8,893 bases of DNA from Aquificaceae bacterium (GTDB lineage Bacteria > Aquificota > Aquificia > Aquificales > Aquificaceae). A program made the position numbers and the translations under genes. Every line of letters begins with the position of its first letter. Positions within the stretch are counted from its first letter, which is position 1. This document shows positions 1-6,942 of this stretch, piece by piece. The stretch is taken from the NCBI GenBank assembly GCA_015487535.1, contig WFPN01000057.1, forward strand, positions 1 through 8,893. The letters are read 5' to 3'. The notes below the pieces were generated by a model. That model did no database searches and was not told the DNA's origin. It saw nothing but the letters and a program-made list of their open reading frames with translations.

Positions 1-184
1 TCGATATGTTCCCCCTCCAGACCTCGTTCACGAGTGCGGTCTGAGTCTCTGAAGGGTTGTAATAGTTCCCGTTCCCATCCCCCACCGCTATCTGGGTGAT
101 CTGGACTGTGTTTCCGAGAGCTACGGCGTTGGCTATTTTAGCTTTACCTATCTCGGTCAAGATCGTATAGAACTGCTCTGCCAT
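1..184 (-). CDS. Tail fibre / tail-collar protein, N-terminal fragment
   Basis: Partial gene running off the left edge; the first 61 codons are visible. The translation begins MAEQFYTILTEIGKAKIANA and continues with a VQITQIAVGDGNGNYY segment and TALVNEVWRG. This is the characteristic N-terminal attachment domain of P2 gpH-like and related tail fibres (phage tail-collar fibre family), which joins the fibre to the baseplate; the receptor-binding part would lie beyond the edge. The ATG overlaps the last base of the TGA of gene I (TGATG), and GGAGG lies six bases upstream, so the start is secure. Its place directly after W-J-I matches P2 (J-I-H) and Mu (48-49). The family is seen in the sequence; the receptor and the full length cannot be judged. 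Confidence 0.88.
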   Translation of the reverse strand, partial: MAEQFYTILTEIGKAKIANAVALGNTVQITQIAVGDGNGNYYNPSETQTALVNEVWRGNIS

Positions 185-828
185 CAGTTGCCTCCAGGAT
201 AGATAGTTGTTATCTCTCCCGAGTGCATGCCTACTACTACAGAGGGGACTTGAGCGCTCTGGGAGAGTTCGGTTATAGAATAGGGATAGATAGTCGTTAG
301 CTCTCCTGTGAGGGTGGCGGTGGCTATAGAAGGAACCTTGTTCTTTGTTGTTAGATATGCTATCAGTTTCTCTAGCCAGCTCCTTTCATTCTTGTATTCG
401 TTTATCAAGCCTTCGAGTTTGCTTAAAGCCTCTTCTGAAAGGCCTGTGTCAAGGAGGTCTACTTCTACCATAAACCTGTAGGGCTGTCCTTGATACTCAA
501 ACCATTCTTTTACTTGCCCTCCTAAACCTAAAGCTTCCAAGACTTTCTTGATAGCGTATTTGGTTCCTTTGTAGCGGTGTAGTTCTATTGCTGACTTTAT
601 GAGGTTTCTTTTCTCTTCTACACTTTGGGCTAACTCATACCCTTCTATGTGGAACTGCCATGCAAGGAGGTCTAAAAGTTCGGGGTCGGAGATTTGATCA
701 ATTCTCGGGAGTATGAGGACGTTTATGATTTGGTCTTCAATCTTTTGGAGCTGTGTGTCTAAGGCTTGGCTGAGTGCCTTTATGTTCTCGTCCTGTGCTA
801 AGGAGGGAGGGAGTAGCTCTTTAATCAT
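184..828 (-). CDS. I: Baseplate protein I (P2 gpI-like tail protein I)
   Basis: A 214-residue baseplate wedge protein. The N-terminus (LLPPSLAQDENIKALSQALD), then DPELLDLLAWQFHIEGY at about 48-64 and the helix IELHRYKGTKYAIKKVLEALG at about 81-101, are hallmarks of the P2 gpI family, which acts with J and W at the rim of the contractile-tail baseplate and links to the fibre. The ATG overlaps the end of J by eight bases and has GGAGGG seven bases upstream. The C-terminus is unusual: residues 165-182 and 194-211 form a degenerate duplication (VPS...GE-TTIYP twice, 10 of 18 positions identical), probably beta-strand segments that pair with the fibre. By eye the gene looks more AT-rich than J next to it. 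Function is inferred from family and gene order. Confidence 0.9.
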   Translation of the reverse strand: MIKELLPPSLAQDENIKALSQALDTQLQKIEDQIINVLILPRIDQISDPELLDLLAWQFHIEGYELAQSVEEKRNLIKSAIELHRYKGTKYAIKKVLEALGLGGQVKEWFEYQGQPYRFMVEVDLLDTGLSEEALSKLEGLINEYKNERSWLEKLIAYLTTKNKVPSIATATLTGELTTIYPYSITELSQSAQVPSVVVGMHSGEITTIYPGGN

Positions 829-1921
829 CTACCAGCCCTCCGTAGCTCACAGAGACGCTCTGGGACTGGGCTACCTGGTCCTGATTTACGGGCGTGTAAA
901 CGGGAGCAGATAAAGAAACCCTGTAGGCTCCCGCTTCTTTCACCCTCTTTATGAGCTCGTCGGGAAGGACGTCCCTTCCTATCCTGGTCTTGGTCCAGTA
1001 TATGAATTCCTGGACCGCCTCGTTTACCCTCTGTTGGATTTGACCTGCTAAAGCCTCGTCTTTTCTGTGGACGTAGTAAGTGAGGGTGACGTCGTAGTTT
1101 ACAACCTGGGGAGCGGACACGATTACTTGATCCGTGAGAGGCCTTACCTTTTCATCGGACAGGTGCTTTTCCACGAGCTGTATCATCTGGGGGTCGGGTA
1201 TCTGACCGCCCTTTAGGAGGAAAACGACCTTGACCTGTCCGGGTTGTGGGGAGAAAACCGAGACGTCCTCTATGTCTTGATGGGCGGTCTTGGTGTGGTA
1301 GATGTAGGCTTCTTTAGAGCCTGCATTGGAAAACCTTTCTATGCTCAATCTGATACGTTCTCTGAATCTTTCATCGTCTTCCTCATCGGTCCCGTACATC
1401 GACATGGAGGTGTTTTCGACCTTCGTTACGTAGGGCACGGGGTCAACGAGTCTGTTTATCTGCCCTATTGCGTAGCCGTTGCCGATGGAGCCTGCCTGAG
1501 TGCATATGGCTTGAACCTCTACCGAGGTTTGGCCTGCGGGGATTAGAGCTTCCTCTGTGGTCTCAAAGAAGACTTTGCTATCTGCGGTCGCCCTCGTTCC
1601 TTTGGGAATAACGACGTCGAAGCTAAGGGGTTGGTCTATAGAGAACTTGAGAGTTGTTATTGCGGGTTTGGGAGGGAGGCGTTTTACTCCGTAGAACTCC
1701 GCTAATTTGCTAAGGTTCTCGCCTGTGGCGTAGGCGAGGAGGTTTTGTTTTCCCGTGTAGTCTATGGCTACCGCAAGGAGTGCAAGGGCATAGGTTTTCA
1801 GATTTATGAGGAGTCTCTCCGGGTCCGCGGGGTTGAGGGTCCTTCCCGTGAGGGTCTCGTAGGTCCTTATCAGCTCCCTCTCGTAGTAAGAAGGGTCCGT
1901 TATTACAAAGCTCACAGCCAA
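821..1921 (-). CDS. J: Baseplate J-like protein (P2 gpJ / Mu gp47 type)
   Basis: A 366-residue baseplate wedge subunit, a usual length for P2 gpJ (about 300) to Mu gp47 (about 380). Recognisable segments are an N-terminal helical part, IPKGTR at 105-110, GSIGNGYAIGQINR at 144-157, and the acidic-to-basic stretch DEEDDERFRERIRLS followed by SNAGSKEAYIYH up to about 209, all typical of the baseplate J family. The start is TTG: it is preceded by GGAGGT (1933-1928) at six bases, whereas no ATG in frame nearby has a site. The RBS lies inside the end of W, which overlaps by ten bases, so translation is probably coupled. J forms the wedges around the central hub with W and I. The identification is firm; details of contacts are inferred from P2 and Mu. 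Confidence 0.93.
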   Translation of the reverse strand: MAVSFVITDPSYYERELIRTYETLTGRTLNPADPERLLINLKTYALALLAVAIDYTGKQNLLAYATGENLSKLAEFYGVKRLPPKPAITTLKFSIDQPLSFDVVIPKGTRATADSKVFFETTEEALIPAGQTSVEVQAICTQAGSIGNGYAIGQINRLVDPVPYVTKVENTSMSMYGTDEEDDERFRERIRLSIERFSNAGSKEAYIYHTKTAHQDIEDVSVFSPQPGQVKVVFLLKGGQIPDPQMIQLVEKHLSDEKVRPLTDQVIVSAPQVVNYDVTLTYYVHRKDEALAGQIQQRVNEAVQEFIYWTKTRIGRDVLPDELIKRVKEAGAYRVSLSAPVYTPVNQDQVAQSQSVSVSYGGLVDD

Positions 1922-2268
1922 AGTTCGACCTCCGTGGTCTCACCGAGTTCTTTTATCTCGAGGAGAACAGACGCCTTCAGCCTTCCCTGGATGTAGTCTT
2001 TTTCAAGCCCGACTGAGAGGACCTTCACCCTTGGCTCCCAGGTCTCTACCGCGTCTGTTATTTCAGCCTTTATCTTCCCAAGGGTTATTGCGTTCAGGGG
2101 CTGGTCTATGAACTTCCACAGGTCTGAGCCAAAGTCAGGTCTGTGAACGTCGCTCCCTTTAGGAGTGGTCAATATGAGCCTTACGTTCTGTTGAACACTC
2201 TTCAAGGTGTCTCGCTCGACGAGAGTATACATGTGAATGAGGTTAGAAACAGAGATGTGTTCGGGCAA
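1912..2268 (-). CDS. W: Baseplate protein W (gpW/gp25-like)
   Basis: A 118-residue member of the gpW/gp25 family, close to the 115 residues of P2 gpW. The conserved core is visible: VQQNVRLILTTPKGSDVHRPDFGSDLWKFID at about 25-55, then a helix and the strands of the C-terminal half. These proteins share a lysozyme-like ancestry in name only and act as a structural baseplate wedge subunit beside J. The longest frame starts at TTG (2268-2266), four residues after an in-frame TGA; the next candidate is ATG at 2232-2230, residue 13. Neither has a Shine-Dalgarno sequence, in contrast to the strong sites of nearly all neighbours. The TTG itself lies at the end of the AT-rich direct repeat, and W is separated from V, its usual neighbour in P2 and Mu, by 5.5 kb. 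The start is therefore less certain than the identity. Confidence 0.9.
   Translation of the reverse strand: MPEHISVSNLIHMYTLVERDTLKSVQQNVRLILTTPKGSDVHRPDFGSDLWKFIDQPLNAITLGKIKAEITDAVETWEPRVKVLSVGLEKDYIQGRLKASVLLEIKELGETTEVELWL
1928..1933 (-). promoter_or_regulatory. Ribosome binding site that fixes the TTG start of J
   Basis: GGAGGT on the minus strand, six bases before TTG and lying inside the last codons of W. It decides in favour of the non-ATG start of J. Confidence 0.8.
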
Positions 2269-2287
2269 GCAATATTTTCAAATATTT
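2266..2287. repeat. Direct repeat copy A, left edge of the packaging block
   Basis: Twenty-two bases that match positions 7779-7800 in the same orientation with a single mismatch (A here at 2281, G at 7794). The longest exact run is 15 bases, CAAGCAATATTTTCA. The copy spans the TTG start of W and reaches the TGA stop of the 116-residue gene, filling the 18-base gap between the two genes. A short extra segment ending in TTTCAG (to 2290) resembles the second unit of the other copy with about ten bases missing. I saw no third copy in the window. Confidence 0.85.
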
Positions 2288-2637
2288 CAGAGGAGGTCTT
2301 TTAGGTGCTCAGGAAGTTTATCTTTGGGATAAGCTCCCCTTTTTATTTCTCCAAGGTGATGCCACCACATTTGGGGGTACTTCTTCTCTGCCTTATAGTC
2401 GTCAGGGACGACCCATTCGATAACCTTTCTCAAGAGGGCCCTGTCAAGCTCTTTCACCTGAGGGTGGTTATCGAGTCCGACCTCGTGGATCTGGTCTCTG
2501 AGGTCGTAGAACATCCAGCCATCATACACGAACACGTAAGGGCTTTTGGTGTTCGGGTAAGAGAGTAAAGCATCGTATTCCTCTATAAGATCCTCAATAT
2601 CGCTGAGTTTAGGCTCTGAACCCTTCTCCTTATCCAT
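2287..2637 (-). CDS. Small acidic N-terminal protein after MuF; candidate immunity protein
   Basis: A 116-residue protein I do not recognise as a known head protein. It has an acidic first third (DIEDLIEEYDALL at about 13-25), then SPYVFVYDGWMFYDLRDQI at 32-50, EWVVPDDY at 74-81, WWHHLGEIKRGAYP at 91-104 and a C-terminal LPEHLKDLL. There is no signal peptide or membrane segment. The ATG has a very strong GAGGAGG site and lies 55 bases inside the end of the MuF gene, so the two are translationally coupled. In Mu the gene after F is G (virion morphogenesis), which this does not resemble. Because the MuF protein ends in an RNase-like toxin domain, an immunity protein that binds and blocks it is the best inference; a small head-completion or decoration protein is the alternative. 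The reading frame is certain, the function is not. Confidence 0.8.
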   Translation of the reverse strand: MDKEKGSEPKLSDIEDLIEEYDALLSYPNTKSPYVFVYDGWMFYDLRDQIHEVGLDNHPQVKELDRALLRKVIEWVVPDDYKAEKKYPQMWWHHLGEIKRGAYPKDKLPEHLKDLL

Positions 2638-3896
2638 TCTTCCTCCTCTATCCTGTAAAAGCTCGTTATAGATAAGTTATCATCCGACGATACAACCATC
2701 AAGCCGCCCTTGAAGAAGACGTAATAGGTGCCTGCTTCGTTTCTCTCCACATAGACCTTTTCGGGGCGTTGTATTATCTCAAAAGCCTTTCTTTTGTATT
2801 CCTCGAGTGTTTTGGCTCCCACATCCACCCCGTGCTTCTTGAAATGAGCTTCCGCATACTTCCCGAGAAAGTTTTCTATGTGCTTATTCTTAGCTCCGGC
2901 AGGCGGTCTTGCCCACTCTGAACCGAGGTGTGCCCTGATTCTGTTCGTAAGTTCCGCCCTTGTAAAGAACCCGTACTCTTCTTCGAGTTCCCTCTGGAGG
3001 GGTGTGTCGGGAACTCCCGGCGGTCTTTCTACTACCACTGGAAGTTCTTCTTCAAGTTCCTCTATCCATGAAACTACCCGGCACCTGCAGTGTGGGTGAA
3101 GAGGAGGCGATTTTACAGGAGCCTGAGTAGAAAAGCCTTTGAATGGTGTAGTAATTATGGGCCTCACCTCCTTAAGGATAGAGGGGTCTCCGGAGCTTTC
3201 TATGGTGTCGAGGACCCGTGCTGCCTCTTTTACCTCGAATATCCTCCCGTCCATGGATCTGCAGGCTTTGCACATGAGTCTGTCCCCTACCGCGTCCCAC
3301 CTGAACTTCCTTATCCCTGCTTTTTGCATAGCCCTTATCCTTGCGGAGTTTCTCAAAAAGTTTACTGAGGTATCTATTATCTGTCTTGCTTTCCACTCCG
3401 TCTGAGGTTTTATATATTCTCCGAACCTTTCGAGGAACTCTTGAACCCCTTTCTGTCCTCTTCCTATGGGGTTTCCTTGTTCGAGGTAGTATCTGGACAT
3501 CCATCTTAAAGCTCTCAATCTCAGCTCTCTATCCCCCCTGAAGAACCTGCCGAGGTAAAAGTCGTTGAGCTTCTCTGCATACTCCACCGCTTTTTGGTCC
3601 GGAACTGTGAACTCGTAGCGGACCGGGAAGTCTCGCAAAAGATCCATCTGAGCCTTTTCGTAGATCTTCCTGAGCTCCTTAGATATAAACTCTTTAATCT
3701 GCGGGGTGAGTCTTACCTTCTCTTCAAGGGCTGAGAGCATGAACCTCGTGAGATCTTCAAAGGAGACAAAATATCTCGCTCTTCTGAGTGCTTCTTTCAG
3801 GGCCTCCTCTGTTTGAGAGAGCAGGAGGGGAAGGATCTTTTTCAGTATCCTCTCGACGTATTCGTTTCCTTCCTCGTCCCATTCCCATTCAGCCAT
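2583..3896 (-). CDS. MuF-type head morphogenesis protein with C-terminal BECR-like RNase domain
   Basis: A 437-residue minor head protein (Mu gpF / SPP1 gp7 family) that follows the portal gene, as usual. The MuF domain spans about 95-278: a helical TARQI-type region (WKARQIIDTSVNFLRNSARI, 168-187), WDAVGDRLMCKACRSMDGRIF at 200-220 with C209 and C212, and PPLHPHCRCRV at 264-274 with H267, H269, C270 and C272, a probable metal-binding set. An acidic Glu/Pro linker (about 278-300) leads to a C-terminal domain of about 130 residues carrying HFKKHG at 351-356, AKTLEEYKRKAFEII at 361-375, a Tyr/Phe-rich strand YYVFF, LMVVSSDD and ITSFYRI at 410-416. That pattern (His-Lys-His near the start, a TxxEY helix, terminal Thr/Ser before an aromatic) is typical of BECR-fold RNase toxins. 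MuF proteins with toxin tails are known in temperate phages and may be delivered with the DNA. The ATG has AGAGGT six bases upstream, 55 bases inside the portal gene. The domain assignment is from motif pattern only. Confidence 0.9.
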   Translation of the reverse strand: MAEWEWDEEGNEYVERILKKILPLLLSQTEEALKEALRRARYFVSFEDLTRFMLSALEEKVRLTPQIKEFISKELRKIYEKAQMDLLRDFPVRYEFTVPDQKAVEYAEKLNDFYLGRFFRGDRELRLRALRWMSRYYLEQGNPIGRGQKGVQEFLERFGEYIKPQTEWKARQIIDTSVNFLRNSARIRAMQKAGIRKFRWDAVGDRLMCKACRSMDGRIFEVKEAARVLDTIESSGDPSILKEVRPIITTPFKGFSTQAPVKSPPLHPHCRCRVVSWIEELEEELPVVVERPPGVPDTPLQRELEEEYGFFTRAELTNRIRAHLGSEWARPPAGAKNKHIENFLGKYAEAHFKKHGVDVGAKTLEEYKRKAFEIIQRPEKVYVERNEAGTYYVFFKGGLMVVSSDDNLSITSFYRIEEEEWIRRRVQSLNSAILRIL

Positions 3897-5161
3897 TGCT
3901 TAACCTCTCTCTGGACTGTCGGGGCTCTGGATGGGTCGTAGCCTAAATACTCTCTTGCCTCTTCCACGGATATCACCCCTGCCTGAAGAAGCGTCGTAAC
4001 GTACTGGGCTTTTTTGAGCTCTGCCTCCGCCGTCTTTTCGGGGCTGAAGTCCGGGACAGGCTCGAACTCTACGTCAACATCCTCGAAATCTATACCCTTG
4101 AGAGCGAGATGAAGCTTGTAAGCGTATTCGAGAAAGCGCTTTATGAGCATCTGTATGTTTTCGAGCTGGCTCAGGAAGACATGGAGGCTTACCGTTGCCC
4201 AGGTTTCGGTAACTCCCTCGCTGTATCCCAAGAGGGCTGGCTGTGCCTTTGCTCCTTCTATGATCCACTTCTCGTTCAGGGATACCAGCTCGGTAATACC
4301 GCTCGCATTGGGCGTTATCTCCTTGAACTCGGCTTCCGTCCCATCGTAGTGAAGGAATATCCCCTTGCTCATGTTGTTCTCTATTTGGGGCGCTATGTTT
4401 TCAAGATACTGAAGGAGTCTTTCTTGCCATTCCGTCTCGGTTTCGTTGGGGGCCTTAGGAAGGGGCGGGAACTTGACATCGAGGAAGCCGAGCAGCCCCA
4501 CCTTTTTCGCAAGCCCCTTGAGCTCTGCCAGGAACTCCTCCATGGTCTCTATGGAAGAGAGCGCAGCCAGGAATGGAGGGACACCGTAGGGAGATCCGTC
4601 CATGGTAAGAAGGGGTATGTACTTGTAGGTCTTGGGATTTAGCTTTACAGGTTCTTCGTTCCCCACCCACTGGTATGGCTCGTACTCGTCCGTTTCCTCG
4701 TTGTATGTGAAGTAGATCGTGGAAACAGGGACCCTCACGATCCTTTCTATGCCTGAGAGGTCCTCCTTTACCACGATCTCGGCAGATATTGCTCCTCCTA
4801 TAGCTATCTGTGATGTGAGCTGATTTATGAGGTGGTCTGTATTTATGGAGCCCGCAAGAGCTTCTATCTCCCCCTCTGCTTCTTTTTTCTGCCTTCCTTG
4901 AACTGTGACCCTGTGCCCGGTGTTAGCAAGGGCTATGAGGAGGTTGTGGGTTTGAGAGAGGATCGGGTTCGCCATTACGGCCTTCTCTATCACACCTATC
5001 CATTCCCTTGGGTATCTCGGGTCCACGAACCTGTATCTGACGTCGAGCGCTCTCGGGAGGAAAGGCTTTACCGGCTCTACCGATTCCCTGCCTAAAGGCA
5101 GGTCTTTTCTGTTTATCTCTTCTTTTCCGAACACTCTTCTAAGAAAGTCTTTCAAGCCCAT
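3842..5161 (-). CDS. Phage portal protein
   Basis: A 439-residue portal, the dodecameric ring through which DNA is packaged and ejected. Supporting features are its place between the large terminase and the MuF protein; a central PLLTMDGSPYGVPPFLAALSSIETMEEF segment (184-210) matching the portal 'G-P-Y-G-x-P' turn and following helix; a long amphipathic stretch after it (stem-like, 205-225); and a C-terminal helical LLQAGVISVEEAREYLGYDP just before a disordered polar tail, common in portals. It is shorter than Mu gp29 (about 510), and the family branch (Mu-like DUF935 versus HK97/SPP1-like) cannot be decided by eye. The ATG has GGAGGTG about six bases upstream and lies 23 bases inside the terminase gene; the end overlaps MuF by 55 bases. 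Confidence 0.88.
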   Translation of the reverse strand: MGLKDFLRRVFGKEEINRKDLPLGRESVEPVKPFLPRALDVRYRFVDPRYPREWIGVIEKAVMANPILSQTHNLLIALANTGHRVTVQGRQKKEAEGEIEALAGSINTDHLINQLTSQIAIGGAISAEIVVKEDLSGIERIVRVPVSTIYFTYNEETDEYEPYQWVGNEEPVKLNPKTYKYIPLLTMDGSPYGVPPFLAALSSIETMEEFLAELKGLAKKVGLLGFLDVKFPPLPKAPNETETEWQERLLQYLENIAPQIENNMSKGIFLHYDGTEAEFKEITPNASGITELVSLNEKWIIEGAKAQPALLGYSEGVTETWATVSLHVFLSQLENIQMLIKRFLEYAYKLHLALKGIDFEDVDVEFEPVPDFSPEKTAEAELKKAQYVTTLLQAGVISVEEAREYLGYDPSRAPTVQREVKQWLNGNGTRKETNTSRGY

Positions 5162-6455
5162 ACTTCACACCTCCTGATGGGTGGGCGCTTGCGAAGAGGA
5201 GGGGGCCCAAAACCTTTTCCTCTTCCTGAGAAGCGGCATAAACCGCAAGAGCTAAGGCCCAGAACCTGTCTGCGTGGGAGTCCTCGGTCGATCCTTCGTA
5301 TCTTATGTTGCCCGCAGGTGTTACCGTTTTCTGGACGGAGTGCAGATCCTCTATGAGGTCTTTGTCCGGGGGAATAGATATCGTCCTGTCTTCGAAGACC
5401 GCTCTAAGTCGCGATGCGAGCTCCTCTTTTACCTTGGCTGTGAAGTAGACTCTGAGGACTTTTATCTCCCCCCACTTCCTCTGGAGTTCTTCCGCCATCT
5501 GCATCCCTATTCCGGTTTCGTCCATAGCTATCCTTCTCGCATAGGACGTGAGGTGATCAACTATTCTCATCTGTTCCGAGAAAGGGAGTCTCCTGAGGAC
5601 TTCCTGTTTCCTCAGGTAGTAGTGTTCGCCTATCTTTTCGAGAACGGATATGACGGTTAAGTCGTGTCTCCTTCCTATGTCCACACCGAGGTAAACATCC
5701 CCTTGAAGTTCCCTTATGTCCGCCTCTATCCCCTCAACCGTGCATGAGTGTATGAGTTCATATGGGAGGAGTATGCTCTCCTCGTCCATGAACTCGCACA
5801 GGTATTCTTGCTTCCATATCTCCTCAGTAGGGACTCCCTTTCTTAGCTCATCCACGTTGACTTTCAGTCCGTTCCTCACCGCGTCGTGTATAGTGAGCTT
5901 TTCCCTGAACCATAGGGGGTTGTTCTCGGACATCTGCCACAGGTGCCCGAAAACGTCCGATCTGGTCTTGGGTGTAGAGATAACAATAAGCTTATAGTCT
6001 GGGTTTCTTGTTATGGAAGGGAATATAGCCTGGTAAACCTTGTAACCGTCTTTGAAGAAGGCAGCCTCTTCAAGAATCACGTCCCCGGAGAGCCCTCTCA
6101 CACCATCAGGGTTTGCGGGGAGCCCCACTATGCGGGATTTGTTAGGAAACCTGACCTCGAGGACGTTTGTTCTCGTGTCCTCAAAGAACTCAACCTCCCC
6201 CACCTCTTTGCCAAGCTCCCTCAGGAAGCCTATGTGCTTTTTAACTTTCTCCATCAGTTCTTTGGACTGTCTTTCTGTAGGGGAGATGATGGCGACAAGG
6301 TGGTTTTTCTTTTCGAGAGCCCTCAGGACTGCAAAAAGCGCTACCACAAAGGACTTCCCTGTCTGACGGGACCACATTAGGATGGAGTACTTGTGTTTGA
6401 AGAAGTTCTCGAGAGCTCTTCTCTGATACGGGAGGAGGATCTTTTCATATTCCAT
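5139..6455 (-). CDS. terL: Terminase large subunit (Mu gp28-like)
   Basis: A 438-residue DNA-packaging motor. The ATPase half has a Walker A variant WSRQTGKS at 28-35, a Walker B GDVILEEAAFF at 124-134 with adjacent glutamates, and the coupling motif LIVISTPK at 156-163. The nuclease half is RNase H-like: VYLGVDIGRRHDLTV (D259), AMDETGIG (D312) and SHADRFWALALA (D396) give the expected acidic triad that cuts the concatemer or genome end. The family resembles Mu gp28 and related terminases, and the preceding gene is a Mu gp27-like small subunit. Whether packaging is by headful or at fixed ends cannot be told. The ATG has AAGGAGGAGAT upstream and overlaps the small-subunit gene by 11 bases. All motifs appear intact. 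Confidence 0.95.
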   Translation of the reverse strand: MEYEKILLPYQRRALENFFKHKYSILMWSRQTGKSFVVALFAVLRALEKKNHLVAIISPTERQSKELMEKVKKHIGFLRELGKEVGEVEFFEDTRTNVLEVRFPNKSRIVGLPANPDGVRGLSGDVILEEAAFFKDGYKVYQAIFPSITRNPDYKLIVISTPKTRSDVFGHLWQMSENNPLWFREKLTIHDAVRNGLKVNVDELRKGVPTEEIWKQEYLCEFMDEESILLPYELIHSCTVEGIEADIRELQGDVYLGVDIGRRHDLTVISVLEKIGEHYYLRKQEVLRRLPFSEQMRIVDHLTSYARRIAMDETGIGMQMAEELQRKWGEIKVLRVYFTAKVKEELASRLRAVFEDRTISIPPDKDLIEDLHSVQKTVTPAGNIRYEGSTEDSHADRFWALALAVYAASQEEEKVLGPLLFASAHPSGGVKYGLERLS

Positions 6456-6942
6456 ATATCTCCTCCTTGATGCGCTTCAGAAACTCCGGGTCTATGCCCT
6501 TCTTCTTCCCTTCCTCTTCTATCTTCTCGACCGCACGCTTGAGTCTCTCTCCTATATATTCCTCAAGGGACTTTGCCATCTGTGTAAGGTCTTTGACCGC
6601 CTTTATCAGGTCGTTGGGGTCCTCAAACTCCATAAAGTCTATGTCCTTTACGAAGTCCATAACGTGCTGGGTGAGGACAGAGACGACGGCTGAGAGCATG
6701 AAGGAGGTGGGCTTATCTTGAGTCATGCTCACTATCGCCTCTATCTTGTCCCACCATTCGTTATACTTCTTTGCGAACTCTTTGTAGTCCCTGTAGGCTC
6801 TGTGTATGGCGGACTTTGATATGTCGTATCCCTCGCTCCGGAGGATGCTTGCTATGGTTTTGAAGTCCTTTTTCTCAACCTCGTGCATGTGGATGATGCG
6901 CTGGACAAGGTCGTAGAGTTCCGCCTTTTTGCGTCTCGGCAT
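6445..6942 (-). CDS. terS: Terminase small subunit (Mu gp27 / DUF3486-like)
   Basis: A 165-residue DNA-recognition subunit. The N-terminus is basic (MPRRKKAEL) and is followed by a helix-turn-helix at about 27-50 (FKTIASILRSEGYDISKSAIHRAYRDY); the EGYDISKSAIHR segment is the signature of the Mu gp27-like family. The middle is helical and the C-terminal third (about 105-160) is strongly charged with coiled-coil character, suited to forming the small-subunit ring and contacting the large subunit. The ATG directly follows the TAA of the preceding gene (TAAATG) and its GAGGAGG site is built from the Glu codons at the end of that gene, so translation is coupled. Its position immediately before the large terminase supports the call. 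Confidence 0.88.
   Translation of the reverse strand: MPRRKKAELYDLVQRIIHMHEVEKKDFKTIASILRSEGYDISKSAIHRAYRDYKEFAKKYNEWWDKIEAIVSMTQDKPTSFMLSAVVSVLTQHVMDFVKDIDFMEFEDPNDLIKAVKDLTQMAKSLEEYIGERLKRAVEKIEEEGKKKGIDPEFLKRIKEEIYGI

Noticed and set aside
2287..2320. LPEH followed by a short hydrophobic stretch at the end of the 116-residue protein and again at the start of W, suggesting a duplication
   Set aside because: Only four residues match and the codons differ; the DNA around them does not align, so chance is the simpler explanation.
4109..4642. 177-codon open frame on the plus strand
   Set aside because: It lies wholly inside the portal gene on the opposite strand, has no recognisable protein features and reflects codon bias of the real gene.
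5943..6380. 145-codon open frame on the plus strand
   Set aside because: It lies antisense within the large terminase, whose motifs are all intact in the other strand; no family resemblance.
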